Assembly (NCBI RefSeq): GCF_015627125.1
Contig: NZ_VTDO01000002.1
Coordinates: 310,001-374,000, forward strand
Reading direction: 5' to 3'
Length of the DNA stretch: 64,000 bases
DNA from: Acinetobacter rathckeae
GTDB lineage: Bacteria; Pseudomonadota; Gammaproteobacteria; Pseudomonadales; Moraxellaceae
The notes below the pieces were generated by a model that worked only from the letters and a program-made list of their open reading frames with translations, did no database searches and was not told the DNA's origin. Positions 8,614 to 16,674 of this stretch are shown piece after piece. The position numbers and the translations under genes are program-made. How positions within the stretch are numbered: position 1 is the first letter of the stretch; every line of letters begins with the position of its first letter.

Positions 8614-9853
8614 GTATTTTATGTTTAAATCATTTGAAATTTTCTCTAAAGTCTTATATTGGAGAATGCATTACTTCTCAAAAGAAACATTTAATCTATT
8701 AAAAAACTATAAACATATACTATTAAGCCTTTTATTATTTTTAGGCCCAATGTTTTTTTTAATTCTAAACTCATTCTCTGTGGTTTTATTAGATTTATTG
8801 AAATCTAAATCTGTTGTTAATAGCTTTTTGACTTGGATTGGTTTGTTACTTATTTATTTGGTGGCTGTATTTTCGCAAAAGAAATCTATATTGGGAGGGG
8901 AAGAATACTTTTATTTACTAAAAAGTCATTTAGGGGATTATCAAAACTTCTTTTTGAACATTGTTGTGATTTTTATATCTAATATTTATTTGTTTATTCC
9001 ATTTTTAATGGCTCTCTTTGATGTGTTCTATGTTGGTAATGATTCAAATGCTTTTCTAAGCTTTTTAGTTTTAATGTCTTGGATTTTTCTAACATTAGTT
9101 AGTCAATTAACTTTAATTACAAGCAAAAAGTATATTTTTCTATTCGTATTGATACTTACATTGGCTAGTGTTTTATCTATTCCTGTTTTTGGTGGAATAT
9201 TTATTTCATTATTAATCAATATTTTTATATTAATAATATCAGTTTATAAAATTACAAGAAAGAAGGAGTTAAGTTATATTAATTTGGATAAAATTCACTA
9301 TAGTATAGATCTAATGAAAATAAATAGAGAGTCTAGCTTATTATATAATATCAGTAAATTGCTGATTCAATATTTTTGTATAAAACATGATTTAATTAAA
9401 AAACTTTTTTTAATTTTAATATCATTGTCACCTTTTATATTTTATGTGTTTATATGGATTAATTATTTTAAGAGTGGAAAATTTTTAATTTTAATATGTT
9501 TAATTACACTCTCTTATATTTCAGTGGCTTTAGGAAGGATAGGGGCTGTTTTTAATTATCAATATAAAAGTAACTTATATTTTTTGAAATGTAATGGTCT
9601 AAATACCAAAATTTATTACATCTCAGTTTTATTGAATTTAATATTGGTTTCAACAGTCTTAAGTATACCAGCTATTTTGACGATTTATAGTATTGAAGCT
9701 AATAAGTGTTCTTTGGTATCTTTAATTATTTTGTATTTAGGCGTGCTTTTATCATTTTTTATAAATAAAAATATTGAAAGTGTTTATGTGGTTTCTAGAG
9801 TATTGGTATGGATACTTTTGGGAATAACTTTTTACTATTTTATCGGCTTATAA
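8600..9853 (+). CDS. Membrane permease of the ABC exporter
   Basis: This 417-residue, very hydrophobic protein has about ten to eleven membrane segments and short connecting loops, several rich in lysine. I recognise no named family. It is assigned as the permease partner of the preceding ATPase from the 14-nt overlap and the membrane profile. The start could be the ATG at 8600 or the one at 8621 (MFKSFEIF); both keep the membrane core. A sample line at 8641-8700 has 15 G or C in 60 bases, well below neighbouring core genes. No substrate-binding gene, peptide precursor or immunity gene could be identified beside it. Confidence 0.7.
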   Translation: MILLRYFMFKSFEIFSKVLYWRMHYFSKETFNLLKNYKHILLSLLLFLGPMFFLILNSFSVVLLDLLKSKSVVNSFLTWIGLLLIYLVAVFSQKKSILGGEEYFYLLKSHLGDYQNFFLNIVVIFISNIYLFIPFLMALFDVFYVGNDSNAFLSFLVLMSWIFLTLVSQLTLITSKKYIFLFVLILTLASVLSIPVFGGIFISLLINIFILIISVYKITRKKELSYINLDKIHYSIDLMKINRESSLLYNISKLLIQYFCIKHDLIKKLFLILISLSPFIFYVFIWINYFKSGKFLILICLITLSYISVALGRIGAVFNYQYKSNLYFLKCNGLNTKIYYISVLLNLILVSTVLSIPAILTIYSIEANKCSLVSLIILYLGVLLSFFINKNIESVYVVSRVLVWILLGITFYYFIGL

Positions 9854-10007
9854 AATAATGAGCAATAAACATCATACGTTAAAGACTTTATTTTTAAGCT
9901 GAAATAGCCTATACACATGTAATTAATAACCCTTATTTTGTTTTGAACTTATTGAGTGGTTTTAAAAACAACTTGTATAAGCTTGGAGTTAGTGCTAATA
10001 ACCTTTA

Positions 10008-10039
10008 AGCCGAAGCATTCACTCTTTGAATGGTCGGCT
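10008..10039. other. Imperfect 12-bp hairpin downstream of the ABC genes
   Basis: Arms AGCCGA-AG-CATTCA and TGAATG-G-TCGGCT enclose the loop CTCTT. There are two 6-bp blocks separated by a small internal loop. No T-run follows on either strand, so it is not a classic terminator. It may be a transcript end or a structured leader for the convergent small gene. Confidence 0.35.
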
Positions 10040-10077
10040 CACTTGGTATGTAAACATCTATAAGAGAAATATATATT

Positions 10078-10281
10078 CTAAGCTTTCAAATGGTCTTCAA
10101 ACTCTTCGCCCAGTTGCATTGCAAGAGGGTTACCAGAAAGCTCACAGGTTACCAAACCGTATTCTTTCTTAAAGCTAAACGTAAAGCCTCGATTGTCAGT
10201 CAAACTTTTTACTGAATAGCCTAAGTTTTCTAGCCAAATTCTAAATGCAATTAAATTTTTTGCTTTAACAACTTTTTTCAT
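10078..10281 (-). CDS. Hypothetical protein, 67 residues
   Basis: I do not recognise this small basic-to-neutral protein. It begins MKKVVKAKN and has no membrane segment or cysteine pair. It is probably real: AAAGGA stands about ten bases in front of the ATG, and the residue mix looks like a folded alpha/beta protein with acidic C-terminal residues (EEFEDHL). It is transcribed away from gloB, whose stop codon is 156 nt upstream of its start, and converges with the ABC exporter pair. Confidence 0.55.
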   Translation of the reverse strand: MKKVVKAKNLIAFRIWLENLGYSVKSLTDNRGFTFSFKKEYGLVTCELSGNPLAMQLGEEFEDHLKA

Positions 10282-10437
10282 TTTAATAATGTCCTTTAGT
10301 GTGCCTACCTAAATTCTTTATAAGGTTAACTCATGTATTTTTAAAGGGTGAATTGATATAATAATTGTGATTTTTTTTCACCTTTGTAAAAAATTATAGC
10401 CAAACAAAAAAATTATGCAGGCATTCTAAAAAATGTA

Positions 10438-11169
10438 CTAAAATTGATCTTTTAATGTACGAATATGACTAAATTCATTCACGGACTCAACTCGTAAAAA
10501 AGGATTGGTCTCTAACTCTATAGATAAAGTGCTAGGTAGAGTGACTTGGTTAAGTAATCGTAAATTTTCAATATGTTCAGCACGTTGCTGTAAAAGCAAA
10601 TTATGTGGCTCTATGGTTAATGCAAATTTTGCATTTGAAAGCGTATATTCATGTGCACAGTAAATTTTTGTACTTATAGGTAGGGCAGATAAGCGCTGTA
10701 GAGAGTTAAACATCTGTTGATGTGTACCCTCAAATACACGTCCGCATCCGAGTGCAAATAATGTATCACCTACAAAAGCACTCTCTATTGCAGAAATATA
10801 GTAACAAATATGCCCAAGTGTATGTCCTGGTGTATAAATGACTTCAATGCTTAAATCTGCAAATTTAAAATAGTCACCATCGCTGAGTGCATGGGTGATC
10901 ATCGGGATTTTTTGTTGTTCGTATATTGGGCCATATACAGGCACTTGATACACTTCTAATAAACCACTCACACCACCAGTATGATCTTTATGCCAATGAG
11001 TAAACCAAATTTGTTTTATTTGGAGTTGATGCGTAGCACAATAGTCAACTACACAAGCAGACTCGGTTGGGTCAATAACTACAGTGTTGTTATTTCGATC
11101 TTCAATCAGCCAAATGTAGTTTTGTGAACTATTCGCAACATCAATGACATGTATTTTGAAATTTTGCAT
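10438..11169 (-). CDS. gloB: Hydroxyacylglutathione hydrolase (glyoxalase II)
   Basis: This 243-residue metallo-beta-lactamase-fold enzyme hydrolyses S-lactoylglutathione to lactate and glutathione, the second step of methylglyoxal detoxification in the cytoplasm. Metal ligands are visible in THWHKDH (His58, His60, Asp62, His63), PGHT (His116), GDT (Asp135) and AHEY (His173). All seven canonical positions are kept. Its length is slightly below the usual 250-260 residues. It is a single gene, diverging from pabC across about 220 nt. Confidence 0.93.
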   Translation of the reverse strand: MQNFKIHVIDVANSSQNYIWLIEDRNNNTVVIDPTESACVVDYCATHQLQIKQIWFTHWHKDHTGGVSGLLEVYQVPVYGPIYEQQKIPMITHALSDGDYFKFADLSIEVIYTPGHTLGHICYYISAIESAFVGDTLFALGCGRVFEGTHQQMFNSLQRLSALPISTKIYCAHEYTLSNAKFALTIEPHNLLLQQRAEHIENLRLLNQVTLPSTLSIELETNPFLRVESVNEFSHIRTLKDQF

Positions 11170-11390
11170 GATATTTTTCCTACCAGTAAGCTATTACTAT
11201 CAATATACATGATGATTTTATTGGTTTTAGTGTTGATTCAACAATCTCTATACATCTTAGCTATTTATCATAGCCCAACGTTATAACATTGCCTACGAAA
11301 CCTTATCTTTTGAGTAAAATAACAAGAAATAAAAACATAATACCACTAAACTATATCTGTTGGTTTGAATGAAAAAGGTGTGTAAGCATA

Positions 11391-12218
11391 ATGTTGTGTT
11401 TAAAAAATGGCATGTTGTTAGAAACGGCTTGTGTTGCGATACAAGATCGAGCCTTTCAGTATGGTGATGGCTGTTTCACAACCATGAAAATCCAACACAA
11501 TCATATTTCATTGTGGCCAAGGCACATTCAGCGTTTACAACGAGATTGTGCAAAACTCATGCTTAAACCACATTGGCATTATGTAGAGCAGCTGATTCAA
11601 GATATGAAAAATGCCAGTGAATTACAGCATTTTACAGGCACCATTAAAGTAGTTATCAGTCGTGGGCAAAGCCAAAGAGGTTATGGTTTTTCTGATGTGC
11701 AAAAAGCAGATGTTTATATTTTATTTTATGAAGATCACAGTATAAAGCCAAGCTATAGCGAAATTGCTTCTGATGTTTTAGCATTACCTATTGCTACACA
11801 ATTGATGCCAAACTTAGTTGGTGTGAAGTCTCTAAATCGCCTAGAGCAGGTATTGTTAAAGCATGAAGCGGGCAGTCGTGATTTATCTGAGGCTTTGGTT
11901 TTAGATACTCGTGGTCATATTGTAGAAGGTGTAAGTAGCAACTGTTTTTTATATGTTGATGGTGTATGGCATACGCCTCAATTGAGTGGTAATGGGGTGC
12001 AAGGTGTTATGCGTGAAGAAATTTTATCTCGTATGCGTAGTTTTGGTGTGCCTGTTTATGAGTCAGATTTGTCTAAAGAGCAGTTAGATGGTGTGGATGC
12101 CTTGTTTTTTTGTAATGCATTACACCCTATGCAGGCAGTCCATACTTTATCGGGGCGTTGTTTGGATACATCAATCACCCAAGCGTTATTTAATCTGTTG
12201 ACATTGGAACAAATATAA
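11391..12218 (+). CDS. pabC: Aminodeoxychorismate lyase
   Basis: This 275-residue PLP enzyme of fold type IV converts 4-amino-4-deoxychorismate to p-aminobenzoate and pyruvate for folate synthesis. The Schiff-base lysine is in VGVKSLNR (Lys146). The family segment DRAFQYGDGCFTT (19-31) and the phosphate-binding VEGVSSNCF near 188-196 are present. The stop codon overlaps the ATG of mltG by one base, and tmk follows immediately. This gives the pabC-mltG-tmk order known from pseudomonads. Confidence 0.93.
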   Translation: MLCLKNGMLLETACVAIQDRAFQYGDGCFTTMKIQHNHISLWPRHIQRLQRDCAKLMLKPHWHYVEQLIQDMKNASELQHFTGTIKVVISRGQSQRGYGFSDVQKADVYILFYEDHSIKPSYSEIASDVLALPIATQLMPNLVGVKSLNRLEQVLLKHEAGSRDLSEALVLDTRGHIVEGVSSNCFLYVDGVWHTPQLSGNGVQGVMREEILSRMRSFGVPVYESDLSKEQLDGVDALFFCNALHPMQAVHTLSGRCLDTSITQALFNLLTLEQI

Positions 12219-13267
12219 TGTGTGCAAAATCATCAAAAACGAAAGTAAAAAAAGCACGCACTTGGTTTATTGGCTTTATTGTTATGGTAATACTGATAAG
12301 TTTTGTCATCTATAAAATGAGTTTAGGGCGTATTTATCCAATAACTGCTAATAAACAATTTGTGTCAATTAATAGTGGCGAAACCTATAGTGGTTTAATT
12401 GATAAACTGGCTGAACAAAATAAAGTACAATTTCCTTTTGTGCTTAAAATTTATCGTAAGTTGTTCATACAAAGCCAATTAAAAGCAGGTGTTTATGAAG
12501 TTCATCATGGTATGACAGTCCGAGAGGTTTTTGACTTAATGTCAGATGCGGACAATGCGCAAATGAATAAAATTATGGTTATTGATGGTACAACGTCAAA
12601 ACAATTACTAGAACGTTTAAGAAAAGACCCGAACGTTGTTAAAACCGTAGTGAATCTGCCCGAAGCAGAGATGATGAAAGCATTAGATATTCCTTATAGT
12701 CATTTAGAAGGTTTACTGGCACCTGATACATATTTTTTTATGAAAGGTGAAACAGATAAGAAAATTCTGTTGCATTTATACCACCGTCAAATGGATACCT
12801 TAGATCGTGAATGGCAAGGTAGGGCAACAGGGTTACCCTATAAAAATAAATACGAAGCATTAATTATGGCCTCGATTGTTAAAAAAGAAACCAGCGTAGA
12901 TCATGAGCTTACTCAGGTTTCAGGTGTTTTTACCCGCCGTTTACAGTTGGGTATGAGGCTACAAACGGATCCTACGGTGATTTATGGTATGGGGGACCGT
13001 TATAATGGTAAAATTACCAAGCAAGATTTGCGTACACCAACCGCATACAATACTTATACTATTACAGGTTTGCCACCTACACCGATTGCTTTACCAGACG
13101 CAAAATCTATAAATGCAGTGATGCACCCAGATGACTCAAAAAATGTCTATTTTGTGGCAACGGGCAATGGTGGCCATAAGTTTAGTGAAAATTTAACTGA
13201 GCATAACCAAGCTGTACAGGAATATCTCTCAGTGCTAAGATCGAAGAAAGATGGAGCAACACCTTAA
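12218..13267 (+). CDS. mltG: Endolytic murein transglycosylase MltG
   Basis: This 349-residue inner-membrane protein has one N-terminal membrane segment at about 14-33 and a periplasmic YceG domain. MltG cuts nascent glycan strands and releases them from the membrane, setting strand length. The ASIV-KKET segment and the following FTRRL and TDPTVIYG motifs identify the family. In E. coli the equivalent reads ASIVEKET, so the first glutamate is lysine here. Translation is likely coupled to pabC (1-nt overlap) and tmk (start directly after the stop). Confidence 0.92.
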   Translation: MCAKSSKTKVKKARTWFIGFIVMVILISFVIYKMSLGRIYPITANKQFVSINSGETYSGLIDKLAEQNKVQFPFVLKIYRKLFIQSQLKAGVYEVHHGMTVREVFDLMSDADNAQMNKIMVIDGTTSKQLLERLRKDPNVVKTVVNLPEAEMMKALDIPYSHLEGLLAPDTYFFMKGETDKKILLHLYHRQMDTLDREWQGRATGLPYKNKYEALIMASIVKKETSVDHELTQVSGVFTRRLQLGMRLQTDPTVIYGMGDRYNGKITKQDLRTPTAYNTYTITGLPPTPIALPDAKSINAVMHPDDSKNVYFVATGNGGHKFSENLTEHNQAVQEYLSVLRSKKDGATP

Positions 13268-13879
13268 ATGTTTATTAGTTTTGAAGGTACAGAAGGTGTC
13301 GGGAAAAGTACGCTAATTCAGCGAATTTATGACACCTTACTCGAAAAAAATAATGCCGTGACTTTAACTCGTGAGCCGGGAGGCACAGCGATCGCTGAGC
13401 GTATTCGAGCATTGTTATTAGAAGTTCATGAAGAACAGATGTGCTCAGATACAGAGCTTTTATTGATGTATGCAGCGCGAAGTCAGCACCTTGCACAGGT
13501 GATTTTACCTGCGCTAAATGCCAACCAAATTGTATTATGTGATCGTTTTACTGATGCAAGCTTTGCTTATCAGGTCATGGGGCGTGGTCTTGCTTCAGAA
13601 AAACTACAAATCCTGAATCAAAGTTTTGTTTCTCGTATGCCAGATTTAACACTTTGGCTTGATGCACCTGTAGAAATAGGTATGGCTCGTGCAAAAGCAC
13701 GTAGTGAGTTGGATCGTTTTGAGCAAGAAAAGATTTCATTTTTTAATAAAGTACGTTCAGGTTATCAATATTTATATGAAACACAGCCTGAAAGAGTAAA
13801 AAAAATAGATGCAACTCAACCACCTGAAGATGTTTTAAGTCAGGCTTTAGCATATATACAGAAACACATTACTGTCTGA
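13268..13879 (+). CDS. tmk: Thymidylate kinase
   Basis: This 203-residue kinase phosphorylates dTMP to dTDP for DNA synthesis. The P-loop FEGTEGVGKST lies at 5-15, TREPGGT at 36-42 and the DRFTDAS motif near 92-98. A lid arginine cluster (ARAKARSELDRFE) follows. It is the last gene of the pabC-mltG-tmk operon and ends at a strong terminator. In P. aeruginosa holB follows tmk directly; here holB is some 43 kb away at 56778. Confidence 0.95.
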   Translation: MFISFEGTEGVGKSTLIQRIYDTLLEKNNAVTLTREPGGTAIAERIRALLLEVHEEQMCSDTELLLMYAARSQHLAQVILPALNANQIVLCDRFTDASFAYQVMGRGLASEKLQILNQSFVSRMPDLTLWLDAPVEIGMARAKARSELDRFEQEKISFFNKVRSGYQYLYETQPERVKKIDATQPPEDVLSQALAYIQKHITV

Positions 13880-13885
13880 ATTTAG

Positions 13886-13917
13886 TTAATGCCCAGTTAT
13901 TGGGCATTAATTTTTTT
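13886..13917 (+). terminator. Intrinsic terminator after tmk
   Basis: A perfect 10-bp stem TTAATGCCCA / TGGGCATTAA with loop GTTAT is followed by seven T residues. It lies 7 nt after the tmk stop codon. Confidence 0.93.
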
Positions 13918-14080
13918 GCTTGCTTATATTTGGTGCGTGTTGATTTTGTTGTATAGAATATAATTAACCTATTTATATTAAATAAATATTAATTTACAAA
14001 AACAATTAATTTAACCAATACAGCATGATAATTATTCTAGATAGACATTTTTTGATCAAATATGATAATTGATTCAAAGT

Positions 14081-14096
14081 TGGTATGGTATTTGCT
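14081..14096 (+). promoter_or_regulatory. Sigma-54 (-24/-12) promoter of gltIJKL
   Basis: TGGTATGGTATTTGCT matches the RpoN consensus TGGCACG-N4-TTGCW with the GG and GC doublets at exact spacing (14082-14083 and 14094-14095). The predicted start is near 14107, about 68 nt before the gltI ATG. Acidic amino acid transport operons of pseudomonads are known to be sigma-54 dependent under the AauRS (glutamate-sensing) two-component system. That precedent supports the call, but no activator gene is in this window. Confidence 0.7.
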
Positions 14097-14174
14097 TCTA
14101 TGGGTGGAGAGTTTTGGTCATCTTTTTTATTTTAAAAGACACTAAAACAGGGCGAAGTCATAGGGGTTTAAGGA

Positions 14175-15071
14175 ATGAAATTTTTATCAAAATCTGTACT
14201 AGTTTCAGCGTTAATGGTGTCTAGTTTTGGTGGTTTAGTCACGTCAGCAAATGCTGCTGATACATTAGAAAAAATTAAAACAAGTGGCAAAATTATTATT
14301 GGTCACCGTGAATCATCTGATCCGATTTCATATGTTGCTGGTGGTAAGGCTGTAGGTTATGCCGTTGATATTTGTGACAATGTGGCAAATGAAATTAAAA
14401 AAGAATTAAAAATGCCAAACCTAAAAGTTGAATATAAGGCGATCACATCTTCAACACGTATTCCTGAACTATTGTCAGGTAATATCGATATGGAGTGTGG
14501 TACAACAACGAATTCTAAACAACGTCAAGAACAAGTTGGTTTCTCTACAAACTACTATGCAACTGAAGTTCGTATGGCTGTAAAAGCAAATTCAGGCGTG
14601 AAGAGTATTGCGGATCTAAATGGTAAAGCTGTTGTAACGACACAAGGTACAACTTCAGACAAATACATTAAAATGAATGAAAAAGGTCAACAAGTAAATG
14701 TACAAAACGTTTACGGTAAAGACCATGCAGATTCATTTGCAATGCTTGCCTCAGGCCGTGCAGCAGCATTTGTAATGGATGATAACATTCTTGCAGGCTT
14801 GATTGCTAAATCATCTAACCCGAAAGAATTTGCAATTGTAGGTCCTGTACTTTCATCTGAACCTTACGGCATTATGATTGCTAAAGGCGATACAAAAATG
14901 AAAGCAGTGACTGACCGTGTTGTGACAGGTATGTGGAAATCTGGTCAAATGGATCAGCTATACAAAAAATGGTTCCAATCACCAATTCCACCTAAAAATG
15001 TAAACTTGAACATGCATCAAAGTGAATCGTTCAAACATTTGAAACAACATCCTACTGACGCTGGTATCTAA
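14175..15071 (+). CDS. gltI: Glutamate/aspartate ABC transporter, periplasmic binding protein
   Basis: This 298-residue periplasmic binding protein captures L-glutamate and L-aspartate. The signal peptide runs to ANA at residues 25-27, with cleavage likely before the next alanine. Family 3 features include GYAVDICDNV, STRIPELLSGNIDMECGTTT and VVTTQGTTSDKY, which line the amino acid site. The first gene of gltIJKL has a good ribosome site (TTAAGGA directly before the ATG). It is followed by a hairpin with a T-run before gltJ, which should leave more binding protein than permease. Confidence 0.93.
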   Translation: MKFLSKSVLVSALMVSSFGGLVTSANAADTLEKIKTSGKIIIGHRESSDPISYVAGGKAVGYAVDICDNVANEIKKELKMPNLKVEYKAITSSTRIPELLSGNIDMECGTTTNSKQRQEQVGFSTNYYATEVRMAVKANSGVKSIADLNGKAVVTTQGTTSDKYIKMNEKGQQVNVQNVYGKDHADSFAMLASGRAAAFVMDDNILAGLIAKSSNPKEFAIVGPVLSSEPYGIMIAKGDTKMKAVTDRVVTGMWKSGQMDQLYKKWFQSPIPPKNVNLNMHQSESFKHLKQHPTDAGI

Positions 15072-15089
15072 TATACCAACCAGCTAAAT

Positions 15090-15127
15090 ACTGACCATCT
15101 TCCCAAAGATGGTCAGTCTGTTTTTTT
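15090..15127 (+). terminator. Intra-operon attenuating terminator between gltI and gltJ
   Basis: A perfect 11-bp stem CTGACCATCTT / AAGATGGTCAG has the four-base loop CCCA and seven T residues at 15121-15127. It ends 10 nt before the gltJ ATG, inside the operon, so it probably gives partial termination and protects the gltI message. Confidence 0.85.
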
Positions 15128-15137
15128 AGGGGGATTT

Positions 15138-15980
15138 ATGTCATTTGGTTCATTAAATTGGACAGCATTTTGTTCTGCTTCAAATGAATTTGGAGTAGAT
15201 AAAGCTGCATGGGCTGAGTCGATATGTCAGCATATTGGTGGACAAAGCTACTCTGTAGCTGCAGAAGCACCAACGTGGTTGCAAATGCTAGGTGCTGGTG
15301 TATTCACTATGGTGTGGACCGCATTTGGTGCATTTCTTATTGCCTTCTTTCTGGGGTCATTATTGGGCGTAGCACGTACATTGCCGAATAAGTGGTTGTC
15401 AGGCGTAGGTAATGTCTATGTTGAAATATTTCGAAATGTTCCGCTTATTGTACAACTTTTCTTTTGGGCGTTTATTTTCCCAGAGTTTTTACCACACAGT
15501 ATTAGTAGTGGTAGTGGTGAAATGGTTGCAGGTGGTTGGTGGAAAGGCCTACTTAACACACATCCAGCGGCAATAGGTGTATTTGCATTAGGTTTATATA
15601 CTGCAGCGCGTGTTTCTGAACATATTCGTGCAGGTATCTTAACGGTTTCACGTGGTCAAAAGTTTGCTGCGTCTGCAATGGGCTTTACGACAGCACAAAG
15701 CTACCGTTATGTAGTACTACCAGTTGCTTACCGTATGGTATGGCCAACGGTGACTTCAGAGGCGATGAACGTCTTTAAAAACTCAGCTGTTTTGTATGCG
15801 TTAAGTGTGCTTAATTTCTTTGCATATACGAAAACTATGCGAGAAGAAACATCTCAAGATATCGTTATTTTAGTTCTATCAACACCTGTTTATTTGGTTG
15901 TAACGTATTCAATCAAACACCTTATGGTTTGGATTGAGAAAAAAATGGCTGTACCTGGTCTAGGTTCAGGAGGTAAATAA
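15138..15980 (+). CDS. gltJ: Glutamate/aspartate ABC transporter permease GltJ
   Basis: This 280-residue inner-membrane permease is one half of the heteromeric channel for glutamate and aspartate. About six hydrophobic segments are visible. The conserved cytoplasmic loop that contacts the ATPase appears as GFTTAQSYRYVVLPVAYR near 196-213. A strong ribosome site, AGGGGGATTT, precedes the ATG. Longer than GltK because of an extra N-terminal periplasmic stretch (residues 1 to about 45), as in the family. gltK starts two bases after the stop. Confidence 0.93.
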   Translation: MSFGSLNWTAFCSASNEFGVDKAAWAESICQHIGGQSYSVAAEAPTWLQMLGAGVFTMVWTAFGAFLIAFFLGSLLGVARTLPNKWLSGVGNVYVEIFRNVPLIVQLFFWAFIFPEFLPHSISSGSGEMVAGGWWKGLLNTHPAAIGVFALGLYTAARVSEHIRAGILTVSRGQKFAASAMGFTTAQSYRYVVLPVAYRMVWPTVTSEAMNVFKNSAVLYALSVLNFFAYTKTMREETSQDIVILVLSTPVYLVVTYSIKHLMVWIEKKMAVPGLGSGGK

Positions 15981-15982
15981 GC

Positions 15983-16660
15983 ATGGATTTTAGTTTACTA
16001 CAACATGCAGAAGTATCTCAGGCATTATTAAAAGGCCTAGGATTTACGCTTACAGTTACAGTTTTATCGATGATTGGTGGTATTTTAATTGGTACCCCAC
16101 TTGCAATGATGCGTTTATCAAACAATAAGTTTGCCAGTAACTTTGCAAAAGTGTACGTTGACTGTTTTCGTGGTATTCCACTGATTCAGGTCATCTTTAT
16201 TTTTTACTTTTTACTCCCAAAAGTTTTTGAATTCCAAACAGATACTTATTACGGCCCACTTTTCTCAAGTGTCATTACATTTGCGATTTTTGAAGCGGCC
16301 TTTTTCTCTGAAATTGTTCGTTCAGGAATACAATCTATTTCTAAAGGACAAGTTTCAGCAGGGTATGCGATTGGTTTTACCTATAGCCAGTCCATGCGTT
16401 ATGTTGTGCTACCACAGGCTTTTCGTAACATGATTCCTGTGCTACTCACACAAACTATTATTTTGTTCCAAGATGTCTCTTTGGTCTACGTGATCAGTGC
16501 ACCTGACTTCTTAGGTAATGCAGACACACTTGCAAATACTTATGGTCCAGAAACCAAAGCGACATTTTATGCAGTAGTTGCGATCGTTTATTTTGCTATT
16601 TCATTCTTCTTGTCTCGTTTAGTGAAACGTTTACAAGAAAAAATAGCCATCATACGTTAG
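15983..16660 (+). CDS. gltK: Glutamate/aspartate ABC transporter permease GltK
   Basis: This 225-residue permease is the second channel subunit. The EAA-type loop is SAGYAIGFTYSQSMRYVVLP, near 132-151. Its ribosome site AGGAGG lies inside the last codons of gltJ, so expression is tied to gltJ. About five membrane segments are predicted. gltL follows after 14 nt. Confidence 0.93.
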   Translation: MDFSLLQHAEVSQALLKGLGFTLTVTVLSMIGGILIGTPLAMMRLSNNKFASNFAKVYVDCFRGIPLIQVIFIFYFLLPKVFEFQTDTYYGPLFSSVITFAIFEAAFFSEIVRSGIQSISKGQVSAGYAIGFTYSQSMRYVVLPQAFRNMIPVLLTQTIILFQDVSLVYVISAPDFLGNADTLANTYGPETKATFYAVVAIVYFAISFFLSRLVKRLQEKIAIIR

Positions 16661-16674
16661 TAGGGAAATTAAAT

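Noticed and set aside
5120..10440. Prophage or integrative element using the tRNA-Leu end
   Set aside because: No integrase, no second copy of the tRNA 3' end, no phage gene.
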